Shown here: in pieces, positions 1 to 10,413 of the stretch
Layout of the letters: each line of letters starts with the position of its first letter
How positions within the stretch are numbered: the stretch's first letter is position 1
Source of the DNA: Bretschneidera sinensis
Taxonomy: Eukaryota > Streptophyta > Magnoliopsida > Brassicales > Akaniaceae
NCBI GenBank assembly: GCA_023935145.1
Contig: CM043698.1
Coordinates: 75,666,001 to 75,730,000, forward strand
Direction of reading: 5' to 3'
DNA length: 64,000 nt
Notes under the pieces: model-generated
Databases searched by the model: none
Seen by the model: only the letters and a program-made list of their open reading frames with translations
Told to the model about the DNA's origin: nothing
Made by a program: the position numbers and the translations under genes

Positions 1-113
1 CATAAGTTAACATTGTTGATCTTTTCTCAAGTTTTCCTTAGATTTTCCATGCAACAAAACAAGACTCAACTTTACAATTTGAGAAGCTTACGAGTCTAGT
101 GCCCATTTGGTTA

Positions 114-750
114 TGTTGGGAAAATTATGAGTAGAGTGTTTAGAAGTACTGAAAATTGGTGACTTTAAGACACGTATTACACTGTCTTTAAGGCTTTATT
201 TGTCCCCACTTGATTGCCTTAGGTTCTAAAAAATATTCCTCCAGGATACTCAAAGTTTTTAAGAATCTCTAAGAGCAAAATTAGAGATTTTTCTTTGAGT
301 TCTCTTTTGAAACAATGAAGAAAAGTGGTTGTAATTTGTTAGAGAGAAAATAAAAGAAGAATTCCAAAAAATCATAAAGGAAGGTGAAGTAGTTTATTTT
401 GGAAGTTATTAGAAGTATTTATAGATTTAATTTGAACTTCCAGCAGTCTGAAAATGAAGACTAATCATTTAAAACCGTAGTTCTTCAAAAGAGAAGACAG
501 GACTTTCTGAAAAGTTATAACTGTTGGAATTTAAATTCAAAATTTTTAAACATTCAATCGACTGAATGTTTTATTCAGTTGACTGAATCAACATTTAAAA
601 CTGAAAAATATCAAATGTCAAGTATTCAATCGACTGAATAATTTATTCAGTCGACTCGAAAAATAGACAGTAACTTTTTGTCATTCATTCAACCGACTAA
701 ATCAATCATTCAGTCGACTGAATCTTGTTTTTCCAACAAAACTTCCAACA
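114..750 (-). repeat. 3' LTR of copia A
   Basis: It begins TGTTGGG and ends CCAACA on the plus strand and aligns over its length with 17069-17653. It contains a TATA-like box (minus strand TCTATAAATA, 416-426) and, upstream of it on the minus strand, six copies of a 16-bp palindrome in three pairs. It is about 50 bp longer than its partner, which lacks one palindrome pair. Confidence 0.9.
552..723 (-). promoter_or_regulatory. Paired 16-bp palindromes in LTR A
   Basis: Consensus ATTCAGTCGACTGAAT. Copies begin at 552, 573, 624, 645, 687 and 708, giving three pairs each spaced exactly 21 bp start to start. They lie upstream, in minus-strand sense, of the LTR TATA-like box. A binding role is inferred from symmetry, spacing and position. 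No known factor is assigned. Confidence 0.75.
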
Positions 751-1342
751 ATCCCCCACTTTTGTTTGAAAAAACAAAACTTTTCTTGAAAACACTTTGA
801 TAAAATTATACAATAATCAAATGAGATTGATATACATATATAAATATATCTTTCGATTTAAACTTTTACTTAGTGTTAATATCTCAAAACTCTAAGAATT
901 ATCTACTTGCTCAATAGCATTAAATTAGAAACTTTTTAAACTAGAGTCGGAGATATCACACATATATCTTTCTCTTGTTTCAGTGAAAAACTCCATTATT
1001 ACTTATCACTATTATGGCCTTGGGCTTTATCCTGGTTCATGAACTCTCTTGAGAGTAAACCTTAAAACTCTCTTAAGAAGTGATACCACTTCTAAGTTCA
1101 TATAGGTAAAGTCTAAAATGTGTTTCCGCTACTAGAACACACTAAAAATCCATAATAAACTTCATTAAGAATATACCTCATCCTACACAAGAAAGTAACG
1201 AACAATATTGACCATTTAGGGCCTAACTTTTGTCAGTATTAATACAATTACTTATCAATAACTTGTTTTTACTCATTAAACTTCATGACTAGTGTAATGC
1301 TAGAAATAAAGTCGGGTTACCATTACTGATGATTCTTTTAAA

Positions 1343-3940
1343 AAGATTTCAGCCCCATTTTCAAAGTTGTCATTCTCACTAACTCCCTAAAGAGGGCTTT
1401 TGTGAAAAGGTCAGCCAAGGTTTTACTTGACTTCACATAAACAATTGTGATAATACTATCTCTTATCAATTGTCTTACATATGTCTCAGACTGATATGTC
1501 TGGACTTACCATTATAGGTACTGTTATAAACTCTTAACAACATAGCTTGATTGTCACAGTGAATGGAAATTGAAGGCATAGGATATGGCCATAGACTTAT
1601 ATCCAACAATAAGTTACGTATCCATTCCGCTTTTTTTCCAGTTGCTGCTAAAGTTATAAATTCATATTTCATTATTGAGTGAAAAATACATGTTTGTTTC
1701 TTGCTTCCCCAAGAAACAACCTCTCCACCAAGGGTAAAGACCCATCCGGTAATGGAGTTATTATCACCAACAATGGTAATCCAATTCGCATTGGTGTATA
1801 GTTTTGATATAGCCGGATAATCATTGTAGAATAGCCCCAAATCTATGGTTCTCTTAAGATAACCAAAGATCCTGCCAATAGTTTTCCAATGTTCGATACT
1901 AGGATTACCAGTATATCTAATCAATTTACATACATCAAATGCAATTCCAGGTCTAGTGCAATGCATGTCATACACTAAGGAACCAATAGCACTAGCATGC
2001 TTAAGTTATGCTACTGATCTACCAGTATTATTTACTAATTTAGCACGTCTATCGAAAAGAGTATTTGACTCTTTGATATTAATGTGTTGAAATTTATAAG
2101 AACCTTATCAATGTAATGAGACTGACTCAAAGCATAACATCAACTATGCTTTTTAACCTTAATACCTAGTATGGTGTCTACTTCTCCCAAATCTTTCATT
2201 TTAAAACTAGAAGCTGAGCATTTCTTAGTTTCATTCGCACCAAGCATGTTTGTTCCAATGATTAACATGTCCTCTACATATAAGCAAATTAAGACTCCAT
2301 ATTCTTTAGTAAACTTTGAATATATACACTTATCAACATTATTATATATAAAACCAAGAGATAAAATTACATAATCAAACTTTTCATGCCATTGCTTATG
2401 TGCTTGTTTTAAACCATATAACGATTTAATTAACTTACATACTTTCTTCTCATTTTCAGGAAGAACAAACCGTTTCGGTTGTTCCATATAGACTTCTTCA
2501 TTTAAGTCCCCATTTAAGAAAGCAATTCTAACATCCATTTGGTGAATATACAAATGTTGTATGGATGCTGATGCAATGAGAATTCAAATAGACGTGATGT
2601 GTGCATCAAGTGCATATGTATCAAAATAATCAATTCCTTCCTCTCTTTTTTTAAATTCTTTGGCTACTAATCCAGCCTTGAATGCTTGAATAGAATCATC
2701 AGTATTATATTTTTTTCTAAAGACGGACCGAAATCTAATGGGTTTTGATCCATTGGGTAGATCAACCAACACCTAAGTGTTGTTACCAATTATTAATTTT
2801 ATTTCATCATTAACAACTTCTCTCCAGAAAGAAATATCTCTTGATGGCATAGTCTCACTAAAAGTTTTAGGGTCATTTTCTAGATTTAGCACCATAAGAA
2901 TTTGATTAAGAACAAAATTATGTCTATCTCCTTTAACCAAAAACACTATGGCTTGAGAAAAAATAAAATTTAGACTTAAATCCTTCTCTTTCCTTGCTCT
3001 AGTGCTTCTTCTAGGTTCAAATTGGTATTTAGGTAAGTTAGTAACTCTCTTTGAGTTTCTATACTCACATTGTTACTAGACAAAGGAACTTGACTATTTT
3101 CATCCATATTCACAAAATCAATAGAAAATTTATTCTAAAAAAATTCTACATTACAAGATTCTACAATAGAATTAGAATCTAAGTTAAGGAGCTTATAAGC
3201 CTTACTATTTTCAGCATATCCCACAAATACACTTCTAATAGCACTAGGTCCTAACTTAGTTCTTTTAGGATCAGGAACTCTATAGTACACTAGGCACTCC
3301 CACACTTTTAGATAATCTAAATTTGGTTTTCTTCCTTTCCATAACTCATATAGACTAACATTATTTTTCTTAGAAATTACTCTATTATGAATGTAACAAA
3401 CAGTTAGCAATGCTTCACCCCACAAACTAATAGGTAACTTAGCATTCATAAGCATACAATTCACCATTTCAACTAATGACCTATTCTTTCTCTCGGCTAA
3501 GCCATTTTTTTGTGGTGTATAAGGTGATGTTATTTGATGAATAATATCATGCTCTTCGCAAAAATCAGGCATGAAGTATTCTCCACCTCTATCTTATCTA
3601 AGAATTTTAATTTTCTTATCTAATTGATTTTCAACTTCAACTTTAAATTTCTTAAACATGTCAAAAGCTTCATCTTTCGTTCTTAACAAATACAAGTACA
3701 CGTATGTACTAAAATCATCAACTAAAGTAATAAAGTGTCTTTTACCACTATGAGTAAGCATACCATTTAACTCACAAATATCAGAATATATTAATTCTAA
3801 AATTTTAGAATCTCAACACTACGAAAAAGGTTTCTTGACTATTTTAAACTTAGCATAAATTTCACATTTTCAGCAATACTATTGTAATCAATCAAATTTA
3901 ATCATTTCATATTATTTAAAGTACAATAATTTAAATGAGC
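1343..3940 (-). pseudogene. Copia A pol remnant: integrase, reverse transcriptase, RNase H
   Basis: Broken minus-strand frames give the integrase core and C-terminal part (3135-3572, with the conserved glutamate in LAERKNR followed by a LWKGRKP motif), reverse transcriptase (2140-2772, with MDVRIAFLNGDL and KSLYGLKQA blocks) and RNase H (1475-1975, reading on past stops to about 1343 with an LADLFTKAL tail). The RT active site reads YVED where copia elements have YVDD, so one catalytic aspartate is lost. Stops and frame changes separate all three blocks. Element B's insertion at 3945/3946 removes the upstream part to 15.73 kb. It is not a functional polyprotein. Confidence 0.88.
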
Positions 3941-3945
3941 CAAAC

Positions 3946-5157
3946 TGTAGACTGAGGTTTCAACCCAAAAGGGGGGTGAATTGAGTTTTAAAAACTTTTT
4001 GCGGATTAAACCCAAGTTTATAAAACAGATAACACAACAAGTATATAAGCAAGTAGTATGTGCTGTAAATAAAGAGTTTAAGGGATAGAGGATGCAAACA
4101 CAATTTATAGTGGTTTGGTTATATCAGAATCGTTCCGACCCTACGTCCACTTCTTCAAGGAACCTCCTTGAAGTACTCCACTAAGAAACTTAGTCATGTA
4201 ACTTCACAGGTGTTGCACAAACCTTACAATCTCTTCCTCTTAGAAGTAATCCCCTTCTTCTCAGAAGTAATCTCATTTATAATAAGTGTTGTAAAGTAAA
4301 TGGTAGAGAGACAACTATGGAAGCTTATACAACTGAATAATATCTCTCTTTCTAGGTAAAGCTTGAAGAATGGCTCAATATGAATGTTTCAAAGCTTTTT
4401 GAGTATCAATGAGTAAAAACTTGTTTGAATGTGTCAAGCTCTATTTGAAATGCTCAGTAGTGTGGGTTTAAATAGCCTTAATGAAATATTTCCATTCTGA
4501 ATTAATTTGGTACGCTTTTGTGCATCAAATGTACAGGTCTGGCACTATAACGATCATATTTTTCGAATTACCAGTCGACTGGGTCTTAATATCAGTCGAT
4601 TGGGTCCACTTTAAAAATCTCATTTTTAAGGCTATTGAAGGTACCAGTCGACTGGGTAGTTTGTACCAATCGACTGGGTAGTTCTTACCAGTCGACTGGA
4701 AACTTTCTGCCCAAATTACCAGACTAGTCGACTGGGAAGTTTCTGACCAAAACACCAGTCGACTGATATGAAACATCCAGTCGACTGGGAACACACTGAT
4801 CTTTATACTAGAAGACTAATATAAGTATCTAGTCGACTGGGTTGCTTTAACAACCCAGTTTTCAAGTGTTGAATGGATTTTAACTTTAAAAACATTTGTT
4901 TAAAAGGTTATGTTAAAATGGTTTTTCAAAACGAGCCATTGGACAAGCTAATTACCTGAACAAGTGAGACTACAACTTGTTTTAACACCATAGACCTATA
5001 CTAGTTCTTCTATCTTCACTTGCTATTTGATTTAGGCTGAGTTCTTGCACCTTGATCCTTGGTTGATTGCTCTTTGTTGCTTAAAACACTTAGATTGCAC
5101 TGTTAGTATAATAACAGTTGTGTTTTTTCATCATTAAAATATAGGTGAGGGTCAACA
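3946..5157 (-). repeat. 3' LTR of copia B
   Basis: It begins TGTAGACTGAGG and ends GGGTCAACA, and its partner is 14595-15727. It carries a cluster of CCAGTCGACTGG-type palindromes (4571-4840) and, downstream in minus-strand sense, a TATA-like box (GGCTATTTAAACCC, 4464-4477). The polypurine tract AAAAAGGGAGAGAT (minus strand) lies directly outside it at about 5158-5171. Confidence 0.92.
4571..4840 (-). promoter_or_regulatory. Palindrome cluster in LTR B
   Basis: Copies of a 12-bp palindrome, consensus CCAGTCGACTGG, begin at 4571, 4592, 4644, 4666, 4688, 4724, 4755, 4777 and 4829. Most neighbours are 21-22 bp apart. A degenerate copy near 4807 extends the register. The core is the same as in LTR A but the outer bases differ (CC..GG instead of TC..GA). 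Confidence 0.78.
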
Positions 5158-5171
5158 ATCTCTCCCTTTTT
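5158..5171 (-). other. Polypurine tract of copia B
   Basis: Read on the minus strand, a purine run AAAAAGGGAGAGAT ends directly at the TGTTGACCC start of the 3' LTR. This is where a retrotransposon primes plus-strand DNA synthesis. A further run preceded by GTCATCATC is typical of this copia group. Confidence 0.85.
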
Positions 5172-5884
5172 GATGATGACAAAACTAATTAAAAGAAAAC
5201 AGTTTAAAAACTAAGTGTAAGGTTTTTGAGAAAAATTGGGCAGAGTTTCCTCTGTTTTACGAGTAAAACCACCCTGTAAACAAGTAAAAGTAGTTTATAT
5301 ATGCAACTCAACCAATCAAAATCCAACTCAACCAATCAACGAGTCATATGCCATATTCTTTGGAGCAGTGCTCCCCCTAAATCTATGTACTGGTTTCTGT
5401 TTACTTTGTTTTTCTTGTTTTCTCATATTTTTTCCCCCGTTTTGACAACCGCAACAAAAAGGGATAGAAACTAAAACATAAGCTACTTAGCTATAATAGT
5501 CATTTAGAGTATGCTTAAACAAACTTGTGTGCAAAAATTTGGCTCCATTCGGTGTTAGGAAGCCTTCCCGAAAAGACTCGAAAGTTTTCATACAAGCAAA
5601 AATAGTTTTAAGGCATAAATCTAAATATAAGCAGTTATAAAACATGCAAGCACATCACAAATAAGTAAAATAGGTGCATGAAACATGTCTAATCATGAAG
5701 CATCATTATATATATAAAAATCCTATACACGAACGGGCTTCGTAGAGCTATATATAAGTAAGAAATACAATAAAGTATGTTCGTGCTAAGAACTAGAACT
5801 GAAAGTACTAAGTAAATCAAAGAAAAACATAAAAGAGACTCAATGATCAGGAGAGTCCTAGCCATCACGAATGAGATCCCGAAT

Positions 5885-7009
5885 CTAGGCTAGGGAACTC
5901 TCTGTGCACTCTCGGTGCAGCTCGAAATCATCCCGGAGGTGCTCGATGAAGGAGCTCAACGACTGAAATCCGTACTGCATGGTCAACTGGAGGCTCGTGA
6001 TAGCCTGTAGTAAATCGCCATACCCAGCCTGACCAGTACTCGAGTCATCCGTGGGAGGTGCTCGGGTGTTCGTATCCATGTCAGCAGTAGCAGCATCAGC
6101 ATCCTCGTCCTCATTATCACTGTTCTCATCCTCCCGAATCTATATGTGCTTCCCGGCCTTTGAATAGATGAAGCCATCACGGATCGTGCATCCCATCTTC
6201 TTCAGCGAAGAGACGTTGATAATGTCCTTTGGCCTGATATCCTGAGCCTCGGAGGCAGGAAGAGGCACCCGAAAGTACTAGAGTATGAGTGTGATGAGCA
6301 TCCTATAGGGAAGACCCCTAGAGTCCTTCGCTTCACCGTTAATCATGTTGGCGAGCAGCAAAGGGTATATATTAAAATGGTGCCCAGTTTTAAGGCACCA
6401 AATCAATATTGTATCTATCTTAAATAGATACCCCCGACTCTCTAGTCTCGAGTGGATGGTCCAACTCACTATGAGATTAAACAATTTTGAGTCTAGGGGC
6501 ATATCACTACATGTGTGAAATGCAGTGGGTCTATACACATAGTTAGGGTCGCCCCTGACTATCTGACAAGCCTCCTCAACATCTAAATTGTCTGGCCATC
6601 CATCCAAACTCCATTGGATCCTTCCCATAAGAATCCTCAAGATGCTCACTAGGAGGTCAGTGTTGACCTCAAACTCCACACCCATGACACTGGTTCTGAA
6701 TCTCAGAACCAGTGGACTGGGTTTCACCAAATTCGCATAGAACTGGTGAATCAGTCGCGGGTAAAACTTTTCATGCACTCTGACCAGTGGGGTCAGGTGT
6801 ATCGCCTCAAAGGCTGGTAAGATATCGAAGTTACCATGACGAATAGAATCGAAGTCAACAACTCTACCCGTCATAATCTTCTTGTGGCGGATTATAGAGT
6901 TATACCTCGCTTTTGCCGCAGGGCTGAAAAATAAAGACTCATCAAGCTCTGTTCTAGGCTTCTTGCTTGATGAATCCGCCACACCCTTCCCCCGTGACTC
7001 CGAATCCAT
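5885..7009 (-). pseudogene. Third (env-like) ORF of copia B, plant transposon-protein type
   Basis: A minus-strand reading frame of about 375 codons lies between pol and the 3' LTR. It starts MDSESRGKG and is broken by two TAG codons, near 6278 and 6140. The N-terminal part has a basic run (KKPR) and the phrase FFSPAAKARYN, which recalls the putative plant transposon protein domain found in extra ORFs of plant LTR elements. The C-terminus is acidic and predicted coiled. No transmembrane segment or signal peptide is evident, so 'env-like' describes position only. It has its own TATA box and palindrome cluster upstream (7294-7557). Confidence 0.68.
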
Positions 7010-7293
7010 AGGTTTGGTGGACTTTGGCCTTGTAGGCGTATTTGGTCCCCCAGTAGTGTATTTTACTCAGATTCGATTTGACATTTTTGGGAAAAATGGG
7101 TTTTTGGGTAAAAGGAGTTTTTGGTAGAAATGAGAGATTTCAACCGTAGAAAGTTGAAAATAAGGTTCTGGATGAGTAGATTGTTGTGTTTATGTGTTGT
7201 TTTGATAGTTTTTGGATCAAAATGGCGAGATTTTGTAGAGAGAGAAAGCTAGAGTTTTTGAAAATGGCGTAAAAATCTGGAAAAAATGAAGAG

Positions 7294-7557
7294 CCTATTT
7301 ATAGAATAGTGATACCAGTCGACTAGGTCCTTTTGTAAAGATGATCATTTTGCATACCAGTAGACTGGGTCAGGGTACCAGTCGACTAGAAGAATAGGCA
7401 GAGAGATGTCAGTCGAATGGGTAGTTCTTACCAGTCGACTAGGGTGATAACTGAATTTCAAAATTTTGGCTCCAAATAAGGTCTAGTTGATACTAGTCGA
7501 TTGGGAAATTAGGCAGTGACTTTCTAGTCGACTGGGATAGACTTACCAGTCGACTGG
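7294..7557 (-). promoter_or_regulatory. Internal promoter of B's third ORF with palindrome cluster
   Basis: A canonical TATA box on the minus strand (TCTATAAATAGG, 7294-7305) lies about 285 bp upstream of the third ORF's ATG. Directly upstream of it are palindromes of the CCAGTCGACTGG family beginning at 7315, 7357, 7378, 7409, 7431, 7493, 7524 and 7546. Pairs are again 21-22 bp apart (7357/7378, 7409/7431, 7524/7546). The arrangement copies that of the LTR, so this ORF probably has a separate promoter under the same control. Confidence 0.7.
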
Positions 7558-7724
7558 ACTCTTTGAGAAACTTTTTAGTTCTGGACTCTTTGAGAAACTT
7601 TTTAGTTTTGAGTCTTAGCACGAAATTTGTTTATCTATGTCATCTTGTGTGAGAGAAATATTAAACAATAATTAATACTCATTCACTAGATGTCAAATAT
7701 GCATAATGTTGAATGATGAAGCAA

Positions 7725-8455
7725 TTAGACATTTAGTTTATCATAGTCCAACAATCCCATTAATAGTCTAATTTTACAGAAGCTAGCTTCACTTAGAGGT
7801 TTTGTAAGAATGTTAGCTATTTGATCTTATGATGGTATGAATTCTAGTCTTATATCACCTTTTTTAGCATGATCTTTTAAGAAATGATGTCTAATTTCTA
7901 TGTGTTTAGTTTTAGAGTGCTGAATAAGGTTCTTGGTTAGGTTGATAGCACTAGTATTATCACAATGAATTTGGATACTTTTAAAGATCATGTCATAGTC
8001 TTCTAGTTGTTGCTTCATCCATAATACTTGAGCGCAACAACTTCTAGCTGCTACATATTTCGCCTCGGCGGTTGATAGTGCAACTGAGTTTTGTTTCTTG
8101 AAAAACCAAGAGGTTAACATTGCACCTAAGAATTGGCATGTTCCACTTGTGTTTTTTCTATCTAACCTACATATAGCAAAATCAGCATCTGAATATCCTA
8201 CAAGCTCAAAAGATGAATCTCTAGAGTACCATAATCCTATGGTTTGAGTTCTTTTTAGATATCTAAGGATTCTTTTTACTGCAACTACATGTGATTCCTT
8301 AGGATTAGCTTGAAATCTAACACACATGCATACACTGAACAGTATATCAGGTCTACTTGCAGTCAAATAAAGCAAAGCTCCTGTCATACTTCTATAATAT
8401 TTGGTATCTACACATTTACCTCCTTCATCAAGATTAAGCTTTGTCAAGGTGCTTG
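7725..8455 (-). pseudogene. Copia B RNase H, C-terminal part
   Basis: The minus-strand frame contains DEGGKCVDTKYYRSMTGALL, TASRPDI, the YSDADFA block, SVALSTAEAKYVA and KHIEIRHHFLKD, all standard copia RNase H blocks. After an in-frame stop at PS*DQIA the homology continues (ILTKPL) to a stop at 7725-7727. The N-terminal boundary is not natural: insertion C enters directly upstream, and the protein resumes at 10246 on the other side. Confidence 0.9.
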
Positions 8456-8456
8456 A

Positions 8457-10245
8457 TTACGCCCAAAGTATAAAACGGTAGTTGTAGTACAACTTTGGGG
8501 TGTCGATTCCACAGGGAAACAAGTTAAGTACAAAAGAAAATGTGTAAACCTTAAAACGAATGATAAAAGTCAAACGAAAGATTTTTGGGTTTTGATAATG
8601 AGATAATGTAAGAAAAATTGTGTGAATGTAAATGAAATATAAATAAGAAATAACAAGGTTTCGGGAATCCTCTTTAGGTTCGTTCCCTATTTCCACTCTT
8701 GATTCAATTGATTTTATCTCGATTGCAAGTTTCACATCCCAAACAAGCAATCAGAATATATTCAATCAAGCACATTTATAACTTTAATATAATTGCTACA
8801 AATTACTCACTGATTTCGGTTCAAGCACACATGACCGATCTTAAAGATTATCAAGAAACGACAATATATCTTAAAAGACAATATCGCAGTAATGGACAAT
8901 CAATAAAATAAATCTACTGGAATCAATCACATCCAAACAACCTCAAATGAGGAGAATGATGCAATCACCGGATTAAGAGAATCTAAAAGAAGAAGAATAA
9001 AAAGTGCATTTATCACATGAACTCAAATCCTTCTTACTTAATTAATGAATAATTCATAAAACAATATTCAACATTAAATCCGTACAACTGAATCAAGAAC
9101 AGGAAATAAGGAACAATAAATCCCTAAGGATTCATTCTTTTCCCTTGTGTGAAAACCAGTTGGCCATGGAAATCAAGGTGGAACAGCAATAAGGATGCTC
9201 TCCCCTTGATGTGGCCATAGAGTTCAAGGTGGAAGAGCAATATGGATGCTCTGCCCCCTTGATTTCTAGCCCTCAAGAAACTTAGAAATAAAATGGAAGA
9301 ATGCTAGATTTGGATCCCTTGGATCCAATCTGTTTTTTCTCTCTTCCTTCCTTTCTTTCTCTGCCTCTTTTCTCTCTTGAATTTCTTGCTTGCCTCCGCT
9401 GCACATTCCTTAAAGGCATATTTATAGCCCATGAGGGGCAGTTTGGTCTTGGAATAATGTCATTTTCTCGCCCTAATCAGGTCAGGAGGCGAGTTGGCGG
9501 TGCGGCGCTGGTTCATGGGCGCCTAGGCGCTCACTCTTGTTTGCCTGGGCGCTAGGGCGCTGGTTTATGGGTGCCTAGGCGCTCACTCTTGTTTTCCTGG
9601 GCGCTGGGGCGCTGGACAGTGAGAGGACGTGGCGCTAGGTTGAAGCTGTTCTGGTGGTCTGAACTGTGTATACTAAAACTGCCATAAATTTCTCTAGAAA
9701 AATATTTTTTACGAACCGTAAAATTCTCTAGAAAATAGACTTCCGGATCTTTCTAAGCATATATGGCTCATCTCCTGGTTCTTCCTACATCAATACAGTT
9801 TAATCTGCAAATATGATTGATCTGTACAGGAAATTCTGGCAATTTAGTGAAACTCCTTCAGCTTGTACGCAGAAGTGCACACACTAGTGTGTCTACCTTT
9901 AACTTGTTCCAAAGTGATGCACACACTTGTGTGCAGTCTTTTAACTCAATGTAATTTATTGCTCTAACCTTGGTTTAACTTTTAATCATCTTTAAATCAT
10001 GTTTGGAAATGTCTAAACCTTGGACAAAAACGAGCACCGACACCCAAGATCTTTTGGTGCTTTAAACATGGATCGCTTTATCATCTCTTTTGTACTCAAA
10101 GCACCTGAAAATGCAACGAATTAAGTCAATGATTTATGAATAACACTTTAGAGTTATCAACATGTAAAAGTGCGATTACGACCGAGATTAACCCTAAAGT
10201 GTTAACAATTAAGTATTGTTTAGATGCATTTTATAACTCTCATCA
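8457..10245. mobile_element. LTR-bounded insertion C (solo LTR or non-coding LTR element)
   Basis: The 1789-bp insert begins TGATTACGCCC and ends CTCTCATCA (TGAT...ATCA). It is flanked on both sides by GTGCT, a perfect 5-bp target duplication (8452-8456 and 10246-10250). Removing it and one GTGCT rejoins the RNase H reading frame of B (LMST followed by LTKL). No gag or pol similarity and no internal direct repeat pair is visible, so a large solo LTR is the simplest reading. It carries the phrase GGTGTCGATTCCACAGGG near its left end and a 52-bp GC-rich repeat. Confidence 0.82.
9505..9616. repeat. 52-bp GC-rich tandem repeat in C
   Basis: Two units starting at 9505 and 9557 and a partial third at 9609 share the phrases GCGCTGGTT, GCCTAGGCGCTCACTCTTG and CCTGGGCGCT. 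GGCGCC-type and CCTAGG palindromes recur. The base composition stands out against the AT-rich surroundings. Confidence 0.8.
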
Positions 10246-10412
10246 GTGCTCATGAGTGTTCCAAGTGGCTTTGAGCTTTCCATCCCGAATCTCTTTAGTA
10301 GGTCCTTCGTGTACTTTGATTGATTGATGAAGATGCCTCCTTTTAGTTGTTTTATTTGAAGTCCAAGGAAGTAGGTAAGTTCTCCCATCATACTCATTTC
10401 AAACTCACCTTG
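10246..10412 (-). pseudogene. Copia B RT C-terminal remnant (thumb/connection)
   Basis: The minus-strand frame reads EFAKCKQGEFEMSMMGEL then TYFLGLQIKQ and ends at LMST, where insertion C entered. These blocks normally follow the YVDD region of copia RT. Here they are joined almost directly to the integrase/linker frame that ends near 10415 (LPKDWR), so about 190 codons carrying the RT active site are missing. The join also changes frame. Confidence 0.85.
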
Positions 10413-10413
10413 C

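Noticed and set aside
4571..4840. GTCGAC (SalI) sites as cloning or adapter artefacts
   Set aside because: The flanking bases extend the symmetry, copies are diverged individually, and the motif clusters recur in both LTRs of two families and in an internal region.
5885..7009. Viral envelope protein of an endogenous virus
   Set aside because: No signal peptide or transmembrane segment; the content matches plant retrotransposon extra ORFs.
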